Assembly: GCA_025924495.1 (NCBI GenBank)
Contig: JAICIG010000351.1
Span: 1-8,584, forward strand
DNA: 8,584 bases
Source: Pirellulales bacterium
Lineage (GTDB): Bacteria > Planctomycetota > Planctomycetia > Pirellulales > JAICIG01
Direction of reading: 5' to 3'
Both the position numbers and the translations under genes were made by a program. How positions within the stretch are numbered: position 1 is the first letter of the stretch; each line of letters starts with the position of its first letter. The notes under the pieces were generated by a model that was not told where the DNA came from, did not search any database, and worked only from the letters and a program-made list of their open reading frames with translations. Of this stretch, positions 1 through 6,003 are shown in pieces.

Positions 1-124
1 ACTAGCCTTCCAGAGACCCCGTCGGTTGGGGCTCGGCGGGCGAAATGCGGAAATCATCCGACTACGCACGTAGAAGCGGGCGTGGAAATGTTTCGGGACG
101 CGGGTTCGATTCCCGCCGCCTCCA
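1..124 (+). ncRNA. ssrA: tmRNA (ssrA), 3' portion, cut by the left window edge
   Basis: Transfer-messenger RNA rescues ribosomes stalled on mRNAs lacking a stop codon and tags the nascent peptide for degradation. Only the 3' part is present; the tag-coding frame and 5' acceptor strand lie outside. Visible: a late hairpin with GAG and CCCC (13-20) pairing with GGGG and CTC (28-34); the conserved block GACTACGCACGTAGAAGC (60-77), matching the tmRNA 3' domain consensus (E. coli has GACTAAGCATGTAGTACC); a perfect 5-bp T-arm, GCGGG (100-104) with CCCGC (112-116), around TTCGATT; and the acceptor 3' strand CGCCTCC (117-123) with discriminator A124. Genomic bases after A124 are CTA, so the CCA end is probably added after transcription. 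A terminator follows directly. The T-arm alone would fit a tRNA, but the upstream block and the missing anticodon arm indicate tmRNA. Confidence 0.9.
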
Positions 125-127
125 CTA

Positions 128-168
128 GGGCCAATTTGCGGGTCAGCCGCAAGTTGGCTCTTCTCTTG
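128..168 (+). terminator. Intrinsic terminator of the tmRNA gene
   Basis: A 12-bp stem forms between 130-141 and 147-158, with one T-G wobble (135/153) and a 5-nt loop (GTCAG). Two weaker outer pairs can extend it. A pyrimidine tail rich in T (TCTTCTCTT, 159-167 region) follows. The position, starting 4 nt after the mature tmRNA end, is what a rho-independent terminator for ssrA would show. Confidence 0.75.
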
Positions 169-274
169 CGCTTCCGCAAAGCGCCGGGCCCTGCTTTAGT
201 TTAGCGGCCGCACCGGAATTCGTTTCATCATTATTTGCAGCGCCTCAGCGCAGTCTAAGTCTTCGAGCGACGAA

Positions 275-303
275 TTGCTCAATTAAGCCCGATCATGTAG
301 TTT
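275..303 (+). promoter_or_regulatory. Putative sigma70-type promoter of the ferredoxin gene
   Basis: TTGCTC (275-280) and TAGTTT (298-303) are separated by exactly 17 bp. The -35 keeps TTG and the -10 keeps the first T, second A and last T of TATAAT. A start near 310 would give a leader of about 33 nt before the ATG at 343. The other hexamer positions match poorly, so this is a suggestion only. The rest of 169-342 shows nothing recognisable. Confidence 0.3.
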
Positions 304-342
304 GGCTCGCAGCAAATCACGCCAAGCGAAAGGATCTGAGCG

Positions 343-699
343 ATGCCGAAGTTGACGGTCGAAGGAGTGGGCGAATTTGAAGTGCCGCAGGGAAAGCGAC
401 TGGTGCTGGCGCTAGCGCAAGAGGCGGGAATCGATCAATTGCATGCCTGCGGCGGCAATGCTCGCTGCACGACCTGCCGCGTGGAGTTCGTGGCCGGCGA
501 GCCCAATAAAATGACGGTCGCCGAACGCGACGTGCTGGCGGCCCGGGGGCTGTCGGGCGTGCGGCTGAGCTGCCAGATTCTCTGCGATCACGACATGACG
601 GTTCGCGCCATCAGCCGCCTGGCGGGCAGCGGCCGCAAAGACGCGGGCCACGAGCCGGCGGCCGAAATCCAGCCGCCGCCGGTTTGGATCGAGAAGTAA
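343..699 (+). CDS. [2Fe-2S] ferredoxin (CX5CX2C type), 118 aa
   Basis: Small soluble electron carrier with a beta-grasp ferredoxin fold; its redox partners cannot be told from this window. Cluster ligands are C36, C42 and C45 (HACGGNARCTTC) and C77 (LSCQ), i.e. C-x5-C-x2-C-x31-C. The x5 spacing is that of adrenodoxin/Isc-type and corrinoid-activator-type ferredoxins, not plant-type (x4). Residues 1-90 are the domain: N-terminal beta-hairpin MPKLTVEGVGEFEVPQG, helix LVLALAQEAGI, then the cluster loop. C81 is an additional cysteine four residues after the last ligand. The last 25 or so residues (GSGRKDAGHEPAAEIQPPP) are a polar, proline-rich tail, probably disordered. AGGA at 331-334 sits 8 nt before the ATG and supports this start. 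It follows the tmRNA terminator and converges on the 730-2580 gene with a 30-bp gap, so it is probably monocistronic. Confidence 0.88.
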   Translation: MPKLTVEGVGEFEVPQGKRLVLALAQEAGIDQLHACGGNARCTTCRVEFVAGEPNKMTVAERDVLAARGLSGVRLSCQILCDHDMTVRAISRLAGSGRKDAGHEPAAEIQPPPVWIEK

Positions 700-729
700 C
701 GGTTGGCTCTGGCGCCGGCGCGTCGCAGC

Positions 730-2580
730 CTAGACGCCCGCAAAGTATTCGTTCGATCGCACTAGTTCGTCGACGATCTGATCGTACGAGACTCCGTGCG
801 CCATTTGGCTCGTATAGAAATTCAAGCCGTCCGAGTCAGCGACTCGCACAAAGAATTCAAGGTACGACGCCCCGATCAGCGTTCGTTCGTATTCCGGGCT
901 CAGCACGATGGAAGCCGCCACAGCGGAACGGCTGAGACCGGAAGCCATCGCGCGCTCATAGTAAGCCAGAGTGGCTGGATCGATGATCCTGTGCAGGTAT
1001 TGGTTATACACGGACCGCAAGAATTGCTCCGTCGAATTCTGCATGCCGGCAAAGTATTCGTCGGAACCGAGGATGGCGATCTGGATTTGTTCGCGAGTTC
1101 CGCCGGCCGCCAAGAATGCTGACCAATAGTCTAAGGCGCCCTGGTCCGCAGGCCGCGACAGCAGTTGGTGATAGAGCTGGTTGATCAGGTTCTCGCGAAA
1201 TTCCTTACTGCTTTGGATTGCCTGAATCGCCTGCTCCCGCGTGAGCCGTCCCTCATCCAAGGCCGCGGTGAAATACGCCAGGCCGGCAGGATCGACGTCG
1301 CGCGAAAGCAACCTGAGATAGGTCAGGCCGACAAACGACCTGTTGAAATCGCCGTCGAGCCGCATGGTGAGCAAGTCGCTATCGGGCAGCCCTGTGCGCG
1401 GGCCCGTTCCGCCGGCAAGCACGATCTTGCCGTCGCTTTGCTGAGCTATCCCGTGAATCTCGGTTCCCAGGCCCAGATTAATCTGACTGATGCCGCCAAC
1501 GCCCCAAGTTGGATCGAGGCTGCCATCGCTGTTGAGGCGCGCGGTAAACGAGCCGCCATGAAAGTTTAATGGCGGATTGCCGGCCACGACCGCGCCCGAG
1601 CGACCGGCGATGAAGATTTTGCCGTCGCTTTCGACCAGCGCAGCGAAAGGATCGGTATTCGGGCCATGCTGGATGAATGCGATTCCGGCCCTGCCGAAGC
1701 TCGCGTCGACCTTGCCGTCGGGGTTCAGCCGCACGACCTCGATGGCGGAGCCGCCCGGGCCGGGAACGCTGCCCACCCAAACGATCTTGCCTTGGGGCTC
1801 TTGTTTGACGGTATCGTGCCCCGCCACTGGGTAACTCGCCGCCGGCACGTCGACGCGCCCGCCGGAGCCGAACGTCGAATCGAGCGTCCCATCGGCGTTA
1901 TAGCGCCACACGACGTTGCCATGCGTGGCAATGATCTTGCCGTCCGGCGCGATTAAGAATTGAGAGACGTCCGAGCCGCTGACTACGCCGCCCGTGCCGA
2001 AGCTAGAGTCAGCAGTTCCGTCGGCATTAAAACGGCGCAGCTCGGGGCCCGCAGTAACGATTTTTCCATCGGGCTCGACCGCGACCCAGCTTGTGCCTGC
2101 TGAGTTGATGATGCCGCCGGCGCCAAAGCTCGTATCCAACGAACCGTTGCTGTTGTACCGCACCAAGCCTGCGGAACCGATCACCAGCAACTTCCCATCG
2201 CTTTGAATGACGACGTCTTGGGCGCCCGTCCCCGTGGCGCCGAAGTGCGATTTGACCAGTCCGAGATTCCCGAAACTGATGTCGCCGCTGCCATCGGGGT
2301 TGATGCGCATCAGGTCATAGTCGCCGTTGAACGCCAGCGGACCGCCTGGCGTCGCCGGCTGGGCGGAGCTGCCGACGACGACAAGTTTGCCGTCAGGCTG
2401 AATCGCCACGGAGTTGGCGTAGTCGGAACCGCCGAAGTCAGTCGCCACCTGGGCGCCAACGTCAAAAGAAGCGTCAAGCCCCTGAGACGATAATAAATCA
2501 CGTCTCTCAAGTGTCTCGACTGTGCGCTGAAATCGGGAGCGAAAGGAAGGTCGTCGGTGCGAATGCTCAACAGTGCGCAT
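730..2580 (-). CDS. Secreted/surface protein: seven delta-60 repeats plus four DUF4214-type repeats, 616 aa
   Basis: Probable exported structural or adhesion-type protein; no catalytic motif seen. Residues 19-32 (VETLERRDLLSS) match the N-terminal motif common on planctomycete exported proteins, without a typical hydrophobic signal core. Residues 35-415 hold seven units of the delta-60 repeat type. Each has a DGK[IL]-V-x-G strand (62-70, 127-135, 170-178, 212-219, 262-270 as QGK, 318-326, 382-390) and a [LV]DxSFGxGG strand; spacing is 42-65 residues. Seven such units suggest a beta-propeller, which is an inference. Residues 416-616 hold four helical units of about 50 residues (LTYLRLLSR-D-DPAGLAYF..., repeated), ending in SSKEF, GSDEYF, SPEYE and SNEYF, as in DUF4214 (related to phycobilisome-linker folds; function unknown). 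The start is the ATG at 2580, preceded by a purine-rich AGGGGA. It is monocistronic, convergent with the ferredoxin gene and divergent from uvrA. No promoter was found. Confidence 0.9.
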   Translation of the reverse strand: MRTVEHSHRRPSFRSRFQRTVETLERRDLLSSQGLDASFDVGAQVATDFGGSDYANSVAIQPDGKLVVVGSSAQPATPGGPLAFNGDYDLMRINPDGSGDISFGNLGLVKSHFGATGTGAQDVVIQSDGKLLVIGSAGLVRYNSNGSLDTSFGAGGIINSAGTSWVAVEPDGKIVTAGPELRRFNADGTADSSFGTGGVVSGSDVSQFLIAPDGKIIATHGNVVWRYNADGTLDSTFGSGGRVDVPAASYPVAGHDTVKQEPQGKIVWVGSVPGPGGSAIEVVRLNPDGKVDASFGRAGIAFIQHGPNTDPFAALVESDGKIFIAGRSGAVVAGNPPLNFHGGSFTARLNSDGSLDPTWGVGGISQINLGLGTEIHGIAQQSDGKIVLAGGTGPRTGLPDSDLLTMRLDGDFNRSFVGLTYLRLLSRDVDPAGLAYFTAALDEGRLTREQAIQAIQSSKEFRENLINQLYHQLLSRPADQGALDYWSAFLAAGGTREQIQIAILGSDEYFAGMQNSTEQFLRSVYNQYLHRIIDPATLAYYERAMASGLSRSAVAASIVLSPEYERTLIGASYLEFFVRVADSDGLNFYTSQMAHGVSYDQIVDELVRSNEYFAGV

Positions 2581-2941
2581 TGGTCCCCTGCCTCAGGATT
2601 GGTGTTTCCGCCGGGTGTGGCCCCTAGAATGCCCTAATACGGGCCAAAAGAACGCCCCACGGGTTTCCAGGATATCTTCGTCGGCAGCGGATTTCCACCC
2701 TGCGGCGGCGATCATTTCGATGATATGCGCGCATTTCTAAAAGCCGCCAGCTCGATGGCTCGCGTAGTTTGCCAGCAGCCAGGCCCGGATTGGGTGCATG
2801 GTTAGGCGCCAATTCGACAATCGACGGTTGAACAGTTTCGCAAGCAGGCGTGCCTCTCGCCGCGGCGCGATTCTTGCTACACTCTGTCTGCGCGCGTGTC
2901 GCGCGGCGCCGAACCGAAGTTTATCTGCAAAATTCGCTTGA
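2581..2941. other. Divergent intergenic region between the delta-60 gene and uvrA
   Basis: 361 bp without a supported gene. The uvrA-proximal end carries the extended -10 described separately. A short hairpin (ATCAT-TTCG-ATGAT, 2711-2724) lies mid-region. Both strands have open frames of about 55-62 codons, but none has a recognisable product or ribosome binding site. On the minus strand I see no convincing -35/-10 pair for the delta-60 gene, although its promoter must lie here if it is transcribed alone. Confidence 0.6.
2875..2883 (+). promoter_or_regulatory. Putative extended -10 promoter of uvrA
   Basis: TGCTACACT (2875-2883) is an extended -10: TG, one base, then TACACT, which keeps T1, A2, A4 and T6 of TATAAT. 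No good -35 hexamer lies 16-18 bp upstream, which is tolerated by extended -10 promoters. A start near 2890 leaves a leader of about 50 nt before the ATG at 2942. Confidence 0.4.
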
Positions 2942-5635
2942 ATGAATTCTCCTTTGCCTGAACTCGCTCGCTCATTGATCGAAAAACCGCCAACCGGCCT
3001 CGTCTCCGTTCGCGGCGCGCGCGAGCACAATCTCAAGAACGTCGACCTCGTTATCCCTCGCAATGCGCTGGTGGTGTTCACGGGCGTGTCGGGCTCGGGC
3101 AAGTCGTCGCTGGCGTTCGGCACCCTGTATGCCGAGGCGCAGCGGCGGTATCTGGAATCGGTCGCGCCCCATGCCCGGCGATTGTTCCATCAGATGGGCG
3201 TGCCGCAGGTCGACGAAATCGACGGCTTGCCTCCGGCCGTGGCCTTGCAGCAGCAACGCGGGTCTCCGACCACGCGTTCCAGCGTGGGCAGCGTGACCAC
3301 CCTCTCGAATTTGCTGCGGATGCTGTATTCGCGCGCCGGCGTCTATCCGGCGCGTCAGCCGCATCTCGAGGCCGAGGCGTTTTCCCCGAATACGCCTGCG
3401 GGGGCTTGCCCCAACTGCCACGGCCTGGGCCGCATTTACGACGTGACGGAACGCTCGATGGTTCCCGACGACTCGCTGAGCATTCGCGAGCGCGCCATCG
3501 CCGCCTGGCCCACCGCCTGGCATGGCCAGAACCTGCGGGATATCTGCGTCACACTCGGTTACGACATCGATCGACCGTGGCGCGAACTCTCCAAGAAAGA
3601 CCGGGAGTGGTTGCTGTTTACCGACGAGCAGCCCGTCGTGCCGGTCTATGCCGGGTTCGAAGCCAATGAAGTGCGTTGGGCGCTCAAACACAAAGAGGAG
3701 CCGAGCTACCAGGGCACGTTCACCAGCGCCCGGCGTTATGTGCTGCATACTTTTGCCAACACGCAAAGCCCGGCCATCAAGCGCCGCGTATCGCAATATT
3801 TGCTCAGCACCGAGTGCCCGCTCTGCCATGGCAAGCGGCTCAAGCGCGAGGCGCTGTCGGTGCGGTTTGCCGATCTCGACATTGCTGACATCTCGCGCCT
3901 GCCGCTCAAGCGATTGGCCGGCGTGTTGCGCCCCTATGCCGAAGGTGCTGCGCCGGGTTGGAAGCGGTTGGCGGAGGAACATCCGGAGAAAGCGGTGGTC
4001 ACCGAGCGGATCGCTCAAGATCTGATGGCTCGCCTGGCCGTGCTGCTCGATCTTGGCCTTGGATATCTGACCTTGGAACGTAGTACGCCGACCCTTTCGC
4101 CGGGCGAGCTGCAGCGGCTGCGGCTTGCCACTCAGGTGCGGTCGAACTTGTTCGGCGTGGTCTACGTGCTCGATGAGCCTTCAGCCGGACTGCACCCGGT
4201 CGACACCGAGGCGCTGCTGGCGGCACTCGATGGCTTAAAAGCCTCTGGCAATTCGCTGTTTGTCGTAGAACACGAACTCGACGTCATCCGCCATGCCGAT
4301 TGGATTGTCGACGTCGGGCCGGCTGCGGGCGAGCATGGCGGCCGCATTCTCTACAGCGGTCCGCCCGCGGGACTCGACAAAATCGAAGCGTCGCAAACTC
4401 GCAAACATCTTTTCGATCATCATCCCCTTCCGCCTCGCACGCCGCGCACGCCTCAAGGCTGGCTGCGACTGGCCGGCGTGACTCGCAACAATCTTAACGA
4501 ACTTGATGTCGATTTTCCGCTAGGCGTCTTCACGACGGTGGCCGGCGTGTCCGGCTCGGGCAAGTCGAGCCTGGTGAGCCAGGTGCTGGTGGAACTGGTC
4601 GCCGAGCAACTGGGCCACGAGCTTGCCGCCGGAGAAGAGGAAGCGAACGAATTGGACCAGGCGCCCATTGTCACGACCGGCGGACAAATTATCGCGGGCA
4701 TGGAGCGAATCAAACGCCTGGTGCGGGTCGATCAGAAGCCGATCGGCCGCACGCCGCGCTCCAACCTGGCAACCTACACCGGGCTGTTCGATTATGTCCG
4801 CCGACTGTTCGCCGCCACGAAAGCGGCGAAGGCACGCCGCTACGATGCCGGGCGCTTCTCTTTCAACGTCGTCAAAGGCCGCTGCGAGACATGCGAAGGC
4901 GAAGGCTTTGTGTTCGTCGAGCTGCTGTTTCTGCCGAGCGTGTACGCTCCTTGCCCGACGTGCCACGGAGCGCGCTACAACGCCAAGACGTTGGAAATCA
5001 AGTATCGCGATAAGAATATCGCCGAAGTGCTCGGCCTGACGGTCGACGCGGCCTGGGAGTTTTTTGCCGCCGAGCCGACGGTGCGGCGCGCGCTCGACGT
5101 ACTGCGCGAAGTCGGACTGGGCTACCTGCGGCTTGGACAGCCGGCCACCGAACTCTCCGGCGGCGAGGCGCAGCGGATCAAGCTGGCGACCGAGCTGCAA
5201 CGCATCCAGCGCGGCAATTCGCTCTACATTCTCGATGAACCGACGACCGGTCTGCATCCATCCGATGTCGAGAAGCTCGTGTCGCAGCTCGACGGGCTGG
5301 TCGAAGCCGGCAATACAGTAATCGTCGTCGAGCACGACATGCGCGTCGTCGCCGGCAGCGATTGGGTGATCGATATCGGTCCCGGCGCCGGCGATGAAGG
5401 GGGCCGCATCGTCGCCGCCGGCGTTCCTGCCGAAATTGCCATGTCTTCGGCCAGCCGCACGGCGCCCTATCTGGCTGCGTTTCTCGATCGCAGCATCTGC
5501 GAACAAACACCCGCTGCCCCATCCGCCTTGCAGCGATCGGTCGCCGCTCATCACTCTGCGGCCCGGCGCAGTCCCCGCCAGGGTAAGACAAGCCCCGGCA
5601 CAAGTCGCAAGCGAATGACTACGCCGGCCGACTGA
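2942..5635 (+). CDS. uvrA: Class II UvrA-like ABC ATPase lacking the UvrB-binding domain, 897 aa
   Basis: UvrA family: a cytoplasmic dimeric tandem ABC ATPase that binds damaged or drug-modified DNA. Canonical UvrA loads UvrB for nucleotide excision repair. ATPase I: Walker A GVSGSGKS (48-55), signature LSPGELQR (385-392), Walker B VYVLDEPS with D411/E412, switch H444. ATPase II: Walker A GVSGSGKS (535-542), signature LSGGEAQR (738-745), Walker B D765/E766, H798. Zinc modules: C156/C159 with C292/C295, and C648/C651/C671/C674 (CX2C-X19-CX2C). The DNA-contact segment PIGRTPRSN (600-608) is intact. After [12 protein letters not shown] (125-136) the chain passes almost directly to [13 protein letters not shown], so the UvrB-binding domain found here in E. 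coli UvrA is absent. That defines class II paralogues (UvrA2, DrrC), tied to damage or drug tolerance. The last 45 or so residues are a basic, low-complexity tail. No clear Shine-Dalgarno precedes the ATG. A full-length uvrA probably exists elsewhere. Confidence 0.93.
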   Translation: MNSPLPELARSLIEKPPTGLVSVRGAREHNLKNVDLVIPRNALVVFTGVSGSGKSSLAFGTLYAEAQRRYLESVAPHARRLFHQMGVPQVDEIDGLPPAVALQQQRGSPTTRSSVGSVTTLSNLLRMLYSRAGVYPARQPHLEAEAFSPNTPAGACPNCHGLGRIYDVTERSMVPDDSLSIRERAIAAWPTAWHGQNLRDICVTLGYDIDRPWRELSKKDREWLLFTDEQPVVPVYAGFEANEVRWALKHKEEPSYQGTFTSARRYVLHTFANTQSPAIKRRVSQYLLSTECPLCHGKRLKREALSVRFADLDIADISRLPLKRLAGVLRPYAEGAAPGWKRLAEEHPEKAVVTERIAQDLMARLAVLLDLGLGYLTLERSTPTLSPGELQRLRLATQVRSNLFGVVYVLDEPSAGLHPVDTEALLAALDGLKASGNSLFVVEHELDVIRHADWIVDVGPAAGEHGGRILYSGPPAGLDKIEASQTRKHLFDHHPLPPRTPRTPQGWLRLAGVTRNNLNELDVDFPLGVFTTVAGVSGSGKSSLVSQVLVELVAEQLGHELAAGEEEANELDQAPIVTTGGQIIAGMERIKRLVRVDQKPIGRTPRSNLATYTGLFDYVRRLFAATKAAKARRYDAGRFSFNVVKGRCETCEGEGFVFVELLFLPSVYAPCPTCHGARYNAKTLEIKYRDKNIAEVLGLTVDAAWEFFAAEPTVRRALDVLREVGLGYLRLGQPATELSGGEAQRIKLATELQRIQRGNSLYILDEPTTGLHPSDVEKLVSQLDGLVEAGNTVIVVEHDMRVVAGSDWVIDIGPGAGDEGGRIVAAGVPAEIAMSSASRTAPYLAAFLDRSICEQTPAAPSALQRSVAAHHSAARRSPRQGKTSPGTSRKRMTTPAD

Positions 5636-5734
5636 ATCGATGAGCGAGACGTCATCCCGGTTCATCGCCACCGAGCCACATAGTCGCGCCGTCAGTTGAG
5701 TCTTCATCCGTGCCTCCCAGCCGCCCCAACTGCC

Positions 5735-5824
5735 TTGTTTCCTTCGTTGCCTTCTGTGCGAGAGGAATGCGTGAGTGATTGAACATTGCAGACGAGTTAG
5801 AACAGAAGGCAACGCAGGAAACAA
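5735..5824. repeat. Inverted repeat with 9-nt periodic arms
   Basis: The left arm (5735-5757) and right arm (5802-5824) are reverse complements at 22 of 23 positions; the single mismatch is T5744/C5815. They flank a 44-nt spacer. Read on the + strand, the right arm is built of 9-nt units: AAGGCAACG (5806-5814), CAGGAAACA (5815-5823), AAGGAAATT (5824-5832). As RNA it would form a long hairpin. There is no T-tract after it, so it is not a classical terminator. Intergenic repeats of this AAGG/AAAC flavour may be dispersed in planctomycete genomes, but that is my impression and needs a search. Confidence 0.8.
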
Positions 5825-5838
5825 AGGAAATTGCAGAC
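5785..5838. repeat. 9-bp direct repeat ATTGCAGAC flanking the right arm
   Basis: ATTGCAGAC occurs at 5785-5793 and again at 5830-5838, exactly 45 nt (five 9-nt periods) apart. The pair brackets 5794-5829, which contains the whole right arm of the inverted repeat. It could be a target-site-like duplication, part of the 9-nt repeat array, or chance. Confidence 0.55.
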
Positions 5839-5917
5839 TTGCCCCGTGTTGTCCGTTTTGTAGCTAGCGATCGCTGGCGAAGTCTTTCGTTGGCCGTTGC
5901 TTAATTGCCAAAAAAAG

Positions 5918-5946
5918 TTGAAGCCACCCGCAATTGCTAGTAATCT
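5918..5946 (+). promoter_or_regulatory. Putative promoter of the beta-helix gene
   Basis: TTGAAG (5918-5923) and TAATCT (5941-5946) are 17 bp apart. The -35 matches TTGA; the -10 keeps T1, A2 and T6. A start near 5953 would give a leader of about 50 nt to the ATG at 6004, and would lie downstream of a TTG at 5947 that could otherwise extend the frame. Match quality is modest. Confidence 0.35.
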
Positions 5947-6003
5947 TTGCCTCACGCGTGCGGATCAGTGTGGCGGCTCAATGTTCGTCTGGAAAACCCG
6001 ACC

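Larger units (their letters stand above)
5636..6003. other. Intergenic region between uvrA and the beta-helix gene
   Basis: 368 bp with no supported gene. It contains the inverted repeat at 5735-5824, a 9-bp direct repeat, a 10-bp palindrome AGCGATCGCT (5866-5875) and a putative promoter near 5918-5946. The stretch 5636-5730 shows nothing recognisable. No intrinsic terminator with a T-tract was found for uvrA; the inverted repeat could act in its place. Confidence 0.6.

Noticed and set aside
1..342. Genomic island integrated at the tmRNA 3' end
   Set aside because: tmRNA genes are common integration sites, but no integrase, no second copy of the T-arm/acceptor sequence and no change in gene character follows; an ordinary terminator does.
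700..729. Bidirectional terminator between the convergent ferredoxin and delta-60 genes
   Set aside because: The 30 bp contain GC-rich palindromic bits (GGCGCC) but no stable stem followed by T-runs on either strand.
2638..2805. 55-codon + strand open frame in the uvrA upstream region (contains [17 protein letters not shown])
   Set aside because: The amino-acid composition looks protein-like, but there is no start codon before an internal ATG, no Shine-Dalgarno and no family I recognise. It could be a gene remnant, but evidence is insufficient.
2972..4018. 348-codon minus-strand open frame antisense to the first half of uvrA
   Set aside because: Same reasoning: high GC third positions of uvrA remove stops on the other strand; there is no recognisable domain or ribosome binding site.
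4520..5824. 434-codon minus-strand open frame antisense to uvrA
   Set aside because: It lies opposite a clearly coding UvrA frame with all motifs intact. Its translation is rich in Arg, Ala and Gly without domain character, as expected from a GC-rich antisense shadow. Its start falls inside the intergenic inverted repeat.
5866..5875. AGCGATCGCT palindrome as an operator or HIP1-like element
   Set aside because: A single 10-bp palindrome in GC-rich DNA, with no second copy or flanking symmetry in the window, is compatible with chance.
5947..6003. TTG-initiated N-terminal extension of the beta-helix protein
   Set aside because: It would put 19 non-signal-like residues before a clean signal peptide, has no ribosome binding site, and its TTG lies next to the putative -10.
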